From Nitrosomonas sp. (GTDB lineage: Bacteria > Pseudomonadota > Gammaproteobacteria > Burkholderiales > Nitrosomonadaceae), in contig JAHBZZ010000016.1 in assembly GCA_019635215.1 (NCBI GenBank), forward strand, positions 1 through 64,000: a DNA stretch of 64,000 bases, given 5' to 3'. The position numbers and the translations under genes are program-made. The notes under the pieces are model-generated. The model made no database searches. It had not been told where the DNA came from and saw only the letters and a list, made by a program, of their open reading frames with translations. This document shows, one piece after another, positions 36,210 through 45,985 of the stretch; the first letter of the stretch is position 1, and each line of letters opens with the position of its first letter.

Positions 36210-36854
36210 CTACCGTGTAGAAAATCTCATATTAGCCATGATTACTTGAATTTCATTCCGCATTTTTTCATCATCCCTATAATCTACATTGATAGCATAT
36301 AGTTTACCCTGATACTGAAACCGCAACGAAGGAAATGAAAACACGTCCAGCATGCTTGCCGTTTCAAGTTCATTTTCCAATGCCGCTTGGACATCCGCAC
36401 TGACCAGATCCGCTGCAAACAATGCTGTATCAAGTCCGATTTCATGTGCGCATTGTGTTAATGTTTCGTACCGGGACGGATTCAAGGCTTTTTGATAGTA
36501 AGCTTTCTGTATCGCCTGCCGCATCTCAACTTCGGCAATATCCCGTTGTTTCCGCGCAGCCAGAATCGCCCGGCAAGCCGGATAGGTCGAGCGCACCGGT
36601 ATATTGTTTATCCAGAAATCATCATTAAAATGAACGCCCGGCACCGTTTCTTCAATTTTCCGCCATGTCTGCCGTATCATGGCACGCATGGTTTCGGGCA
36701 TGGGTTCATCCGTATCTGGCGCAAGTCCGCCCAATACATAAGTTACCTGAATATGCTCCGGCAGTCGATTCTGCAACCTGTGCCAGCTATTCTCAAACGC
36801 ATAACACCAACTGCACATTGGGTCATAAATATAAAAAAGACAAGAGTCCGACAT
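36210..36854 (-). CDS. DsbA family oxidoreductase, cytoplasmic
   Basis: A 214-residue thioredoxin-like protein with a helical insertion, no signal peptide and an N-terminal active site PMCSWCYAFEN (CxxC at about residues 14-17). This places it in the FrnE/DsbA-like family, whose members act as cytoplasmic disulfide oxidoreductases, some in oxidative stress. The cis-proline region is FSFPSLRFQ. It is probably co-transcribed with the thioesterase. Confidence 0.88.
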   Translation of the reverse strand: MSDSCLFYIYDPMCSWCYAFENSWHRLQNRLPEHIQVTYVLGGLAPDTDEPMPETMRAMIRQTWRKIEETVPGVHFNDDFWINNIPVRSTYPACRAILAARKQRDIAEVEMRQAIQKAYYQKALNPSRYETLTQCAHEIGLDTALFAADLVSADVQAALENELETASMLDVFSFPSLRFQYQGKLYAINVDYRDDEKMRNEIQVIMANMRFSTR

Positions 36855-37019
36855 CAGAAATTACCCAGTATTTGTGGTTTACGGTGTTTCCTGGATGCTG
36901 GCATTTTATAAAAGGGCTTGGGAAAGCGGAAGATAGATTCGTCCAAGATGATAACAGACAGTTAATCCAGATCCATGAGACCTTGAACCTTAATTGCTAT
37001 AAATACCTTAACCTGTACA

Positions 37020-37844
37020 TTACATTTTATCCGCACCAACAATTGTCATCACTTCTGCAGGTTCTAAATGCAGTAAGCTGCCAATTTCCGCATAATCATC
37101 CGGCAGCGCTGCATCATCCCAACCGTTCGCGGAATGCCGCGCCAGATTGACTGCTAGAAAAACGTTCCGGACACGCTGTTGACTGCGATATTCATCATCG
37201 ATCAAATGGACTAACAACTCGGGCAATTTCCACTTAATTGCCAGTGTCAGTTGCAATTCGTGTAATGCAAATCCCAGCACCTTTTCCTGTACATGATGAC
37301 TGCGCAGTGTTTTATCCTTGGCCTGCAGCATTCTGATCATCAGCATCTCCTTTGGAGAGAAACACCACATCAGCATTTCTGCAATATCATGCAGTAAGGC
37401 GGCGATCCGTATTTCCTCATAGTGCAAGTCATGCAAGCGAACCGCCCAATCAAACGCATAATTTGAGGCAATCTTGGCACGCTGCGCAACCTTCAGCAAA
37501 TGTACCAGCGCATCCCTGTGCGCTTGCCCCAGCACATCTTCAACCAGTGGTTCTGCCGGCATTTTTTTCAAGGTATTTTCAAGTCCCATCATCATCAAAA
37601 CCTGCTCCACTTCGACGATTTCATGCTCTTGCACACTATGTTTGTGCGCTTGTAAATAACGCATAAGTTTGACAACCATTAACGGATCGCTTTTGATAAC
37701 CTGCGCGATGCTGCGCGGCGTTTGACGCTCAATATCTCTGGACAACACGGACAGTTTTCGGGCAGTCTGTTTCAGAACAGGAATTTCAATTTTCGTCAGA
37801 TTGTCGACCCATTTGTTCAGTTTCTTATTGTCTTGTTTCAACAT
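37020..37844 (-). CDS. HDOD domain protein
   Basis: About 274 residues with an HDOD domain (about 20-215), the HD-related signalling fold found in proteins linked to c-di-GMP and motility control. The helices include the degenerate metal site ALLHDIAEMLMWCF; catalytic histidines are largely absent, as is usual for HDOD. A GGAG site eight bases upstream favours the ATG at 37844 over a GTG at 37847. No output domain is attached. Confidence 0.88.
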   Translation of the reverse strand: MLKQDNKKLNKWVDNLTKIEIPVLKQTARKLSVLSRDIERQTPRSIAQVIKSDPLMVVKLMRYLQAHKHSVQEHEIVEVEQVLMMMGLENTLKKMPAEPLVEDVLGQAHRDALVHLLKVAQRAKIASNYAFDWAVRLHDLHYEEIRIAALLHDIAEMLMWCFSPKEMLMIRMLQAKDKTLRSHHVQEKVLGFALHELQLTLAIKWKLPELLVHLIDDEYRSQQRVRNVFLAVNLARHSANGWDDAALPDDYAEIGSLLHLEPAEVMTIVGADKM

Positions 37845-37937
37845 CACTCACGCTCCGGTTATGTCAATACTATGATTGTTATAGCGATATTTCATGGACA
37901 ATCATTAGGAAACAAGATCAGGAATATTTCCTGCCAG

Positions 37938-38258
37938 CTATTCCGTCCAGAGTCCTTCCAGGTTGTAATATTTCCGCGCTTCTGGCTGCATGATATGCAC
38001 GATAACATCACCGAAATCAACCAGCAGCCATTCGCCGGTTTGTTCACCTTCAAAGCACAGAATAACGCCGCCGGCCTCCCTCACTTTTTCACGCACATTA
38101 TCGGCCAATGCCTTTGTCTGACGCGATGAGCCCGCGCTCGCTATGATAACGTAATCAAATATAGATGTAAGTCCAACAACGTCCAAAACTTTAATATCCG
38201 TCGCCTTAATTTCTTCAAGTGCATCAACCGTGATATCGACCAGCTTTTTTGAATTCAT
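37938..38258 (-). CDS. rsfS: Ribosomal silencing factor RsfS
   Basis: A 106-residue protein from the ATG at 38258 (MNSKKLVDITVDALEEIKA), which has a GGGAGAA site. It matches RsfS (Iojap): D-(V/I)-x-D-YVIIASAGSSRQ-like text, GEWLLVDFGDVIVHIM and a C-terminal YYNLEGLW. It binds L14 and blocks subunit joining when nutrients are low. It overlaps the end of nadD by 35 bases, the conserved nadD-rsfS order. Confidence 0.95.
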   Translation of the reverse strand: MNSKKLVDITVDALEEIKATDIKVLDVVGLTSIFDYVIIASAGSSRQTKALADNVREKVREAGGVILCFEGEQTGEWLLVDFGDVIVHIMQPEARKYYNLEGLWTE

Positions 38259-38925
38259 ATTCTCCCGTATAGAGTTGATGAGTTTTAATATAATCGGAAA
38301 CAGCATCAGGCAGTAAATAACGTATGCTCTTTCCTGCCGCAACCATCGCACGTATATACGTTGCAGAGATATCGAGCAAGGTAGTTGATGCCACATAAAT
38401 CAAACCAGACGGCTGGTTTGTCAGGCTAGTGGGATACGCCGTCCAGCGCTCGGCGCATGCCTGTTGTATTTGTTCGGGCAGGTCGTTTTTGTGTTTCATC
38501 AGCATACTGCCCGGACGATTGACGATAATCAGATGACAAAGCCCGAACATCTCATGCCAATTCCACCACTGATGAATCTTCAAAAAAGCATCAGCACCTA
38601 TGATCAGACACAATGCGGTATCTCCTCCGCTATATTCCGCCTGGTATTCCCTGAGCGTTTCTACAGTCATACTGGTCCCTTCGCGTTTAATTTCACGGGC
38701 ATCCAGGAGAAAACCAGGGTTATCCTGTACCGCCAGTTCCACCATTCTGGCACGCTGCGTTTTTGACGCAACCGGCATATCACGCAAACGTGGCTGACCT
38801 GATGGAACAAAAAAGAACCGGCTAAATGCGATGTTACTGACCAGTTCCTCGGCAACACGCAAATGCCCAAAGTGGACTGGATCAAACGTTCCACCGTAGA
38901 TACCCACCAGCGCCAAATGAGCCAT
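38224..38925 (-). CDS. nadD: Nicotinate-nucleotide adenylyltransferase
   Basis: A 233-residue NadD with the nucleotidyltransferase signature GIYGGTFDPVHFGHLR and the ISATYIRAM (ISSTxxR-like) C-terminal motif. It makes nicotinate adenine dinucleotide from NaMN and ATP in NAD synthesis. Length is slightly above the common 210-220. It overlaps rsfS and lies 40 bases downstream of the pyruvate dehydrogenase E2 gene. Confidence 0.95.
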   Translation of the reverse strand: MAHLALVGIYGGTFDPVHFGHLRVAEELVSNIAFSRFFFVPSGQPRLRDMPVASKTQRARMVELAVQDNPGFLLDAREIKREGTSMTVETLREYQAEYSGGDTALCLIIGADAFLKIHQWWNWHEMFGLCHLIIVNRPGSMLMKHKNDLPEQIQQACAERWTAYPTSLTNQPSGLIYVASTTLLDISATYIRAMVAAGKSIRYLLPDAVSDYIKTHQLYTGEYEFKKAGRYHG

Positions 38926-38965
38926 GGCAATCAGTGAGCAATCGGTAAACCAGAAAATATAATGA

Positions 38966-40348
38966 TCACAACAGAGCCAACCGCATATCGGTCAATACTT
39001 CTGTAAGATGCGAGGTAAACCGTGCCGCAGCGGCGCCATCAATAACACGGTGATCGTACGATAACGAAAGCGGCAACACTAAACGCGGCACAAACCGACC
39101 ATCACGATAGACCGATTTGTAACCCGCTTTGGAAACACCAAGAATAGCCACTTCGGGCGCATTGATAATCGGTGTAAAGGCCGTGCCACCAATCCCGCCC
39201 AGACTGGAAACAGTGAAACTGGCGCCTTGCATCTGATCGAGCTTGAGCTTGCCTTCACGTGCCTGAACAGATAATTCGCTTAACTCGCGTGCGATCGCCA
39301 CCACGCCCTTCTGGTCGACATCACGAATCACAGGCACAACGAGACCATTGGCCGTATCCACAGCAAAACCAATATGATAATAACGCTTGATGGTCAAATT
39401 GGTTTCTCCGTTCGCATTCTTGTCCAGCGAAGCGTTAAACTCGGGGAATTTTTTCAGCGAGACGATCAATGCCTTCATGAGAAATGATAACAACGTCAAT
39501 TTGACTGCATCCTGTTTTCCCGCTGCATTGGATTCCTTACGCAGTGCTTCCAGGTCGGTGATATCCGCCTCATCAAATTGCGTCACATGGGGAATCATGA
39601 CCCAATTGCGGTGCAGATTTGCACCGGCTATCTGTTTGATACGGGACAGCGGTTTAATTTCTACCGGTCCGTATTTGGCAAAATCCACCTGCGGCCAAGG
39701 CAACAAATCCAACCCCACATCGGCAGATTCACGCTTGCCATCCATACGCATCTGCGACAACCTGGTTTTCACAAAAGCCTGCACATCCTCTTTCAGTATC
39801 CGATGCTTAGGGCCACTCCCAGTTATCAAGTCCAGATTGACACCAAGCTCACAGGCAAAACGGCGCACCGATGGGCCGGCATGTGCCTTGATTGATGCAT
39901 CGACTGGAACAGATGGAATCGGAGGTGAAGCTGGATATTTCTGTTTTGCTTCCGCTCCAATGACACCTTCGGCCGATCCGGTTTGCACCGCATGTGCAAT
40001 CACCTGCGGCGGATTCTCAGAAACAGCCATTGCAACGTGTTCAACTTCCTTAATTGCGTTATCCGGTTTCTCGGAAACGGAATCTATACTGATGTTCCCG
40101 GCTACATCGGCTACTTCAATAATCACTATCGGTGAGCCTTCTGAAACCCTGTCGCCAGGTTTGACTTTGATTTCTCTGATCAGCCCCGAGAAAGGTGCCG
40201 GAATATCGATGGTCGCTTTGTCCGATTCCAGTGCAACCAGCGAATCTTCTATATTCACCTGGCTGCCCTTCTGGACGAATACCTCGATTACAGGCACATC
40301 GGAAAAGTCACCGATATCAGGAACAAGTACTGTCTTAAGTTCTCCCAC
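38966..40348 (-). CDS. aceF: Dihydrolipoamide acetyltransferase (PDH E2)
   Basis: A 460-residue E2 with a single N-terminal lipoyl domain (lipoyl lysine in ALESDKATIDIP), a Pro/Ala-rich linker, a peripheral-subunit-binding domain (SVRRFACELGVNLDLITGSG) and the catalytic core ending in SYDHRVIDGAAAARF. It transfers acetyl groups from lipoate to CoA. It follows aceE on the same strand by about 40 bases. No dihydrolipoamide dehydrogenase gene follows directly. Confidence 0.96.
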   Translation of the reverse strand: MGELKTVLVPDIGDFSDVPVIEVFVQKGSQVNIEDSLVALESDKATIDIPAPFSGLIREIKVKPGDRVSEGSPIVIIEVADVAGNISIDSVSEKPDNAIKEVEHVAMAVSENPPQVIAHAVQTGSAEGVIGAEAKQKYPASPPIPSVPVDASIKAHAGPSVRRFACELGVNLDLITGSGPKHRILKEDVQAFVKTRLSQMRMDGKRESADVGLDLLPWPQVDFAKYGPVEIKPLSRIKQIAGANLHRNWVMIPHVTQFDEADITDLEALRKESNAAGKQDAVKLTLLSFLMKALIVSLKKFPEFNASLDKNANGETNLTIKRYYHIGFAVDTANGLVVPVIRDVDQKGVVAIARELSELSVQAREGKLKLDQMQGASFTVSSLGGIGGTAFTPIINAPEVAILGVSKAGYKSVYRDGRFVPRLVLPLSLSYDHRVIDGAAAARFTSHLTEVLTDMRLALL

Positions 40349-40387
40349 ACATTTTCCTTATGACATATCCATATGGAAGTATCAAAA

Positions 40388-43048
40388 TTACAGCGTCACC
40401 GGATCAGGTTTTTCCGGATCAATATTAAACCGCTTGATCGCCAGCGCTACCTTTTGTTTTTCTATTTTCCCTTCATCGGCCAGCGCTTTTAATGCCGCAA
40501 TAACGACATGATAACGATCGACTTCAAAAAAACTGCGCAGTTTCTCACGAGTATCTGAACGCCCAAAACCATCCGTGCCCAAAACACGATAACTTCCAGG
40601 TACAAACTCACGTATCTGATCCGCATAAATCTTCATATAATCCGTTGCAGCTATCACAGGCCCCTCTCTTCCCTTGAGACAGTTTTCCACATGAGCGGTC
40701 TTCGCCTTTTTCTCAGGGTGCAACATATTCCAGCGGTGTACACTTAAGGCTTCACGTCTTAATTCTGTAAAACTCGTTACGCTCCAGACATCCGCATTGA
40801 CACCATAATCCTCTTTCAGTATTCCGGCGGCGGCAATCACTTCACGCAATATCGTTCCGGATCCCAACAATTGCACCTGCGGCCCCTTCACACGTTTACC
40901 CGCTTCACTGAATAGATACATCCCCTTCAGGATGTTCTGTTCAACCCCCTTCGGCATTTCAGGGTGGGAATAATTTTCGTTCATTACAGTAATGTAATAA
41001 AACACATCCTCCTGCTCCTGACACATACGGCGCAAACCGTCCTGGATAATGACAGTCAGTTCATACGCAAAGGTTGGATCATAAGAGACACAGTTCGGTA
41101 TGGTTGAAGCGGCAATATGACTATGCCCGTCTTCATGCTGCAACCCTTCACCATTCAGCGTGGTGCGGCCAGCGGTTCCGCCGAATAGAAAACCGCGGCA
41201 GCGCATGTCTCCAGCTGCCCAAATCAGATCGCCGACACGCTGGAAGCCGAACATGGAATAAAAAATATAAAAGGGAATCATCTGTATATGATGCGTGCTG
41301 TATGCCGTCGCAGCGGCAATCCATGATGACAAGGCGCCCGCTTCATTAATGCCTTCCTGCAGAATCTGCCCGTGCTTATCTTCCTTATAGTACATCAGCT
41401 GATCCGCATCCTGTGGCGTATATAGTTGACCGACGGATGACCAAATACCAAGTTGGCGGAACATCCCCTCCATGCCGAATGTACGTGACTCATCCGCCAC
41501 AATCGGTACGATATGCTTACCGATCTGTTTATCTTTGACCAGGATATTCAGAATGCGAACATAAGCCATGGTGGTTGAGGATTCACGGCCATCGCCACTC
41601 GCTTTCAATATTGATTCAAAAGCACTTAACGGCGGCACTGCTAGCGGTTCAGCCCGCCTTTTCCGGCGATGATAAAATTCGCCCAGTACTTTGCGACGTT
41701 CACACATATAATTATGTTCAGGCGAATCTTTGCCAAACTTCAAATAGGGTACTTCATCAATCTTGTCATCCGGTATATCCAGACCAAAGCGGTTACGAAA
41801 AGCCTTCAACGAAGTCGTGCCCATTTTTTTCTGCTGATGCGTAATGTTCTGGGCCTCACCAGCTTCACCCATGCCGTAACCTTTGATTGTCTTGGCCAGA
41901 ATAACTGTCGGCTGGCCTTTGTGCTTCACAGCTTCCGCATAGGCTGCATAAACTTTGTGAGGATCATGGCCACCACGATTCAAGCGCCAGATATCGTCAT
42001 CGGACATTGTGGCGACCATTTCCAGCAACTCGGGGTATTTACCGAAGAAATGCTTGCGCACATATGCGCCATCACGGGATTTGAAGTTTTGATATTCGCC
42101 GTCAACGCATTCCATCATACGTTTTTGTAACAGTCCCTTAGTGTCTCTGGCCAACAATGGATCCCAATACGAACCCCAGATGACTTTGATCACATTCCAA
42201 CCCGCACCGCGGAATGCCGCTTCCAATTCCTGGATAATTTTTCCATTACCCCTGACCGGTCCATCAAGACGCTGAAGGTTACAGTTAACCACAAAAATCA
42301 GATTATCGAGATTCTCGCGTGATGCCAGTGTGATCGCACCCAATGATTCGGGTTCGTCCATTTCCCCGTCGCCCATAAAGGCCCAAATTTTTCGGCCATC
42401 AGTGTTGACCAACCCACGGCTGCCGAGATATTTCATGAAGCGTGCCTGGTAAATTGCCATCAAAGGGCCCAGTCCCATAGAAACCGTTGGAAATTGCCAG
42501 AATGAGGGCATCAACCAAGGATGCGGATACGAACACAGGCCATTTCCATCCGCCTCCTGACGGAAATTGTTCAATTGCTCCTCGGTCAGTTCTCCCGCCA
42601 GAAAAGCATAGGCATAAATACCCGGCGATGAATGTCCTTGAACATACACCAGATCACCGCCATGATTTTCACTGGGCGAATGCCAGAAATGATTGTAACC
42701 CACATCATACAGTGTAGCCGCCGATGCAAAACTGGCAATATGTCCGCCTACATTTGTCGTTTTGTTGGCTTTCAGCACCATTGCCATAGCGTTCCAGCGT
42801 ACATATGAACGAATCCGATGCTCTATGGCATTATCTCCTGGAGAACGGGCTTCCCTGCCCGTTGGGATTGTATTGATATACGCGGTATTAGCGCTATAGG
42901 GCAGATAAGCACCCGATCGACGCGCTTTTTCGACAAGTCTTTCCAACAGGAAATGCGCACGCTCGGGACCTTCATTGACTAATACGGATTCCAGCGCATC
43001 CAGCCATTCCTGTGTTTCCTGCGGATCGATATCAGGTAGTGATTCCAT
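40388..43048 (-). CDS. aceE: Pyruvate dehydrogenase E1, homodimeric
   Basis: About 886 residues, the normal length for homodimeric AceE. It has the thiamine diphosphate motif GDGEMDEPES followed by NCNLQRLDGPVRGN, and the transketolase-like C-terminal part. It decarboxylates pyruvate and acetylates the E2 lipoate. The ATG at 43048 (MESLPDIDPQETQEW) is preferred because the longer frame would start with TTG. It is 40 bases upstream of aceF and just downstream of folD. Confidence 0.97.
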   Translation of the reverse strand: MESLPDIDPQETQEWLDALESVLVNEGPERAHFLLERLVEKARRSGAYLPYSANTAYINTIPTGREARSPGDNAIEHRIRSYVRWNAMAMVLKANKTTNVGGHIASFASAATLYDVGYNHFWHSPSENHGGDLVYVQGHSSPGIYAYAFLAGELTEEQLNNFRQEADGNGLCSYPHPWLMPSFWQFPTVSMGLGPLMAIYQARFMKYLGSRGLVNTDGRKIWAFMGDGEMDEPESLGAITLASRENLDNLIFVVNCNLQRLDGPVRGNGKIIQELEAAFRGAGWNVIKVIWGSYWDPLLARDTKGLLQKRMMECVDGEYQNFKSRDGAYVRKHFFGKYPELLEMVATMSDDDIWRLNRGGHDPHKVYAAYAEAVKHKGQPTVILAKTIKGYGMGEAGEAQNITHQQKKMGTTSLKAFRNRFGLDIPDDKIDEVPYLKFGKDSPEHNYMCERRKVLGEFYHRRKRRAEPLAVPPLSAFESILKASGDGRESSTTMAYVRILNILVKDKQIGKHIVPIVADESRTFGMEGMFRQLGIWSSVGQLYTPQDADQLMYYKEDKHGQILQEGINEAGALSSWIAAATAYSTHHIQMIPFYIFYSMFGFQRVGDLIWAAGDMRCRGFLFGGTAGRTTLNGEGLQHEDGHSHIAASTIPNCVSYDPTFAYELTVIIQDGLRRMCQEQEDVFYYITVMNENYSHPEMPKGVEQNILKGMYLFSEAGKRVKGPQVQLLGSGTILREVIAAAGILKEDYGVNADVWSVTSFTELRREALSVHRWNMLHPEKKAKTAHVENCLKGREGPVIAATDYMKIYADQIREFVPGSYRVLGTDGFGRSDTREKLRSFFEVDRYHVVIAALKALADEGKIEKQKVALAIKRFNIDPEKPDPVTL

Positions 43049-43074
43049 GATGCTGTAACCCAATCATAAGTAAT

Positions 43075-43938
43075 TTAAATTGAAGCATTTTGCTGGCAGC
43101 GCTCAGCAGCAAGTATGGTATTACACAATAACATGGTTATCGTCATCGGCCCTACGCCACCGGGAACAGGCGTGATATAGCCCGCAACCTCCCGGACCGA
43201 ACCAAATTCCACATCACCACAAAGCTGACCATCCGGCAACCGATTAATTCCCACATCGATAACGACCGCGCCGGGCTTGACCATTTCGGCTGTCACCATT
43301 TGAGGCTGACCGGTCGCTACCACGAGAATATCGGCTGAACGGGTAAAGTACGACAAATCCCTGGTTTTTGACGAGCAAATCGTCACTGTCGCGCCGTGTT
43401 CAAGAAGCATCATAGCCATCGGCTTACCGACGATATTGCTGCGACCGACAATCACCGCATGCTTACCTTCTATAGCAATATGATGCTGCTCCAGCATTGT
43501 CATTACGCCATAAGGTGTGCAGGGTGCAAAATTGGTATTTCCGGTAACCAATGCACCAACATTATACAAATGGAAACCGTCCACATCCTTTTCAATGGCA
43601 ATTGAAGTGATGACCTGATTATTGGCATAATGCAGCGGTAGCGGCAATTGCACCAGAATGCCATGAACATGTTGATTATGATTCAGAATTCTGATGCAAT
43701 CCAACACTTCATTCTGATGAGTATTGCCGAAAAAATGATGTACTTCGGAGTGAATACCGATTTCACTGCAGGCTCTAACCTTATTACGCACATAAATCTC
43801 GGATGCCGGATTGTCACCGACCATGATAACGGCAAGCCCCGGTCTCAGCCCCTGCTCTGTCAGTTTAACGGCCCGCCGTTTCCATTCGGCACGCACATTA
43901 CTTGCCAGTAACTTCCCATCGATGATTTGAGCGCTCAT
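43075..43938 (-). CDS. folD: Methylenetetrahydrofolate dehydrogenase/cyclohydrolase
   Basis: A 287-residue bifunctional FolD with the signatures [29 protein letters not shown] and [15 protein letters not shown] and an NADP site [15 protein letters not shown]. It interconverts methylene- and formyl-tetrahydrofolate, feeding purine and methionine synthesis. It is on the same strand as aceE, 26 bases upstream of the aceE start, which suggests co-transcription. Confidence 0.97.
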   Translation of the reverse strand: MSAQIIDGKLLASNVRAEWKRRAVKLTEQGLRPGLAVIMVGDNPASEIYVRNKVRACSEIGIHSEVHHFFGNTHQNEVLDCIRILNHNQHVHGILVQLPLPLHYANNQVITSIAIEKDVDGFHLYNVGALVTGNTNFAPCTPYGVMTMLEQHHIAIEGKHAVIVGRSNIVGKPMAMMLLEHGATVTICSSKTRDLSYFTRSADILVVATGQPQMVTAEMVKPGAVVIDVGINRLPDGQLCGDVEFGSVREVAGYITPVPGGVGPMTITMLLCNTILAAERCQQNASI

Positions 43939-44049
43939 GCTTTATTATTTAGTTTTAGTATCTGTGATCGAATCCTTCTTTCCGAATACATCACATCACG
44001 TGAACAAATTTCCCTATTTCCGGCTTTACTCGCTGCTTATTATTGCTAT

Positions 44050-44781
44050 CTAACCGGATTGCTTCGTCTTCTTGATTTTGAAATGATAAATCAGAAGCCC
44101 TATCAAAAACACCGGGATAACAAACAAGGCAGCCGATATCAATCCGGCTGCCAGAATCGATAGCGTTGTATTTCCAGGCATAAACAGGGTAATAAACCAT
44201 ATCACCACGAAAGCAACAAAAAGTCCGCCATACAGCATCGTTTTTTTCCCGCGCTCATAGAGCCGCCAGAATGCACCGGATACCCGGGTATCATCCACAT
44301 AGTGTTCAAATACCTCTACCAGACTTTGATCACCCGGCTGGGAATCATAGCCGATAGCCACAGCCAGTGCATTAGTGCCATCTTCCATTCTTGACATTTC
44401 TTTCAGGAAATTAACACGCTTCATCACTTTCTTAGGATTCATCCCGTCACGCCCCAGCATGGTTTCAACGGCAAAAAATGCCGTCTCCCGGGAATCCGTT
44501 ACGTTTTCTAATGCTTCAGCGAACTTCCACATCACACCAATTAAATAGAGTTGTATCGTTAGATCCCTGAATTCAGGCGCATAATCGTAATTTTTCTCTT
44601 TCACGGATGCCAGCTGTTCAGCGAGAATGCCGCGAGCGTAATCCACACAGGCATCAACAGGCGATTTATCAGGAATAGTCGCTTTTTCTGCTGATACTCT
44701 CTCCGCACTTGTTTCTTCCGTTGATTCGTTCTGAGTCGAGATATTCTCAGCTTCCACAGTTGAATCTTGCTTTTTACTCAT
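44050..44781 (-). CDS. Unknown protein with C-terminal membrane hairpin
   Basis: A 243-residue protein I do not recognise. The first 45 residues are polar and acidic (low complexity, rich in Glu, Ser and Thr), the middle 120 residues are helical and soluble, and the end carries two membrane helices (about 175-197 and 203-230) followed by a basic tail (KIKKTKQSG). The topology implies a cytoplasmic domain anchored in the inner membrane. The neighbours folD and metF are on the same strand but not closely linked. Confidence 0.72.
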   Translation of the reverse strand: MSKKQDSTVEAENISTQNESTEETSAERVSAEKATIPDKSPVDACVDYARGILAEQLASVKEKNYDYAPEFRDLTIQLYLIGVMWKFAEALENVTDSRETAFFAVETMLGRDGMNPKKVMKRVNFLKEMSRMEDGTNALAVAIGYDSQPGDQSLVEVFEHYVDDTRVSGAFWRLYERGKKTMLYGGLFVAFVVIWFITLFMPGNTTLSILAAGLISAALFVIPVFLIGLLIYHFKIKKTKQSG

Positions 44782-44898
44782 TGCGCTACCACCCCATGAC
44801 TTTTAATGACTTCTAATTTTCCAAACATTATATTATACCGGCTGACCCAATCTTGAAAAAGATCATGCCCAATCATGTTCGGCTACATCAGAAAACCC

Positions 44899-45756
44899 CT
44901 ACGCTTCACTATGAATGTTCAGTCTTTTCCAGATCCTTGAAGTCAAATCCGCACTATTCATCGTGTAAAAATGCAAACCGGGTGCCCCTTCTCTGAGCAG
45001 GCGCCCGCATAAATCGGTCACCACATCAAGACCGAATGCTTGAATCGAAGCAGTATCGTCACCATAACCTTCCAGTTTTTTCCGGATCCAGCGCGGAATT
45101 TCCGCGCCGCAGGTATCCGAAAACCGCATCAATTGCGAAAATTTATTGATCGGCATAATGCCGGGAACTATCGGCAAACAAAGTCCCATTGTTTCGCATG
45201 AGTCCACGAAATGAAAGTACGCATCGGCGTTATAAAAATACTGCGTGATAGCCGAATTTGCACCAACATCAACTTTACGCCTGAAATTTTCCAGATCGGC
45301 TTGTACCGACCGTGCTTGCGGATGATATTCCGGATACGCGGCGACCTCGATATGGAATACCTGTCCAAAGGACTCGCGTATAAAGGCAACGAGTTCGCTC
45401 GCATAGCGAAACTCACCCGCCTGCGCCATCCCCGATGGCAGATCACCGCGCAAGGCTACAAGCTGCTGAATGCCGGCTTCATGATATTTCTCAAGAATTG
45501 CATAAATCTTTTCCCGGGTTGATCCAATACAGGATAAATGCGGAGCGACACTATAACCTTCTGCTTGCATTTCAAGTACTGTTTCGAGCGTTCGTTCACG
45601 TGTTGAACCGCCTGCGCCAAACGTAACCGAAAAATATTTCGGATGAAGTTGTGCCAGCTGTTGACGTGTTTGTCGAAGTTTTTCAATACCTTGCTCAGAC
45701 TGTGGTGGAAATAGCTCGAAACTGAAAGTGGGGTTGAATTCTTTTTGGGATTTCAT
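44899..45756 (-). CDS. metF: 5,10-Methylenetetrahydrofolate reductase
   Basis: A 285-residue TIM-barrel flavoprotein with FSFELFPPQSEQGIEKL, VTFGAGGSTRERTLE and QYFYNADAYFHFVDSC. It reduces methylene-THF to methyl-THF, the methyl donor for methionine. Together with the downstream ahcY and metK in the same orientation it forms an active-methyl-cycle locus. A strong GC hairpin (45924-45956) separates it from ahcY. Confidence 0.96.
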   Translation of the reverse strand: MKSQKEFNPTFSFELFPPQSEQGIEKLRQTRQQLAQLHPKYFSVTFGAGGSTRERTLETVLEMQAEGYSVAPHLSCIGSTREKIYAILEKYHEAGIQQLVALRGDLPSGMAQAGEFRYASELVAFIRESFGQVFHIEVAAYPEYHPQARSVQADLENFRRKVDVGANSAITQYFYNADAYFHFVDSCETMGLCLPIVPGIMPINKFSQLMRFSDTCGAEIPRWIRKKLEGYGDDTASIQAFGLDVVTDLCGRLLREGAPGLHFYTMNSADLTSRIWKRLNIHSEA

Positions 45757-45923
45757 TTTTTGAATGGTTGCCTAAACACTTGAAATTACATTAAATGAAA
45801 GAAGAGGCATAACTAAACTGGTATAAGTAAAAAATCGCCCCCTTGCAGTCCAAGGCTATTCAAAACCAGTGACAGATTTTACCTTTGCAGATACCAACCA
45901 TGTCAGATCTTCGCAACGCCCTG

Positions 45924-45956
45924 CCGGTACCTGCGAAATAGCACCGCAGGTACCGG
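45924..45956. terminator. 12-bp GC-rich hairpin between ahcY and metF
   Basis: Perfect arms CCGGTACCTGCG and CGCAGGTACCGG with a nine-base loop, 30 bases beyond the ahcY stop. On the ahcY transcript no U-run follows, so a Rho-dependent end, an mRNA-stabilising stem or an attenuator in front of metF are all possible. The only run of Ts lies before the stem on that strand. Confidence 0.6.
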
Positions 45957-45985
45957 ATTAAGAAAAAACGTTCAATGCATGCTAA

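Noticed and set aside
39387-40511. 374-residue open frame on the plus strand opposite aceF
   Set aside because: Ser/Thr/Ile-rich translation of the antisense strand of a well-conserved E2 gene; no family features or ribosome-binding site.
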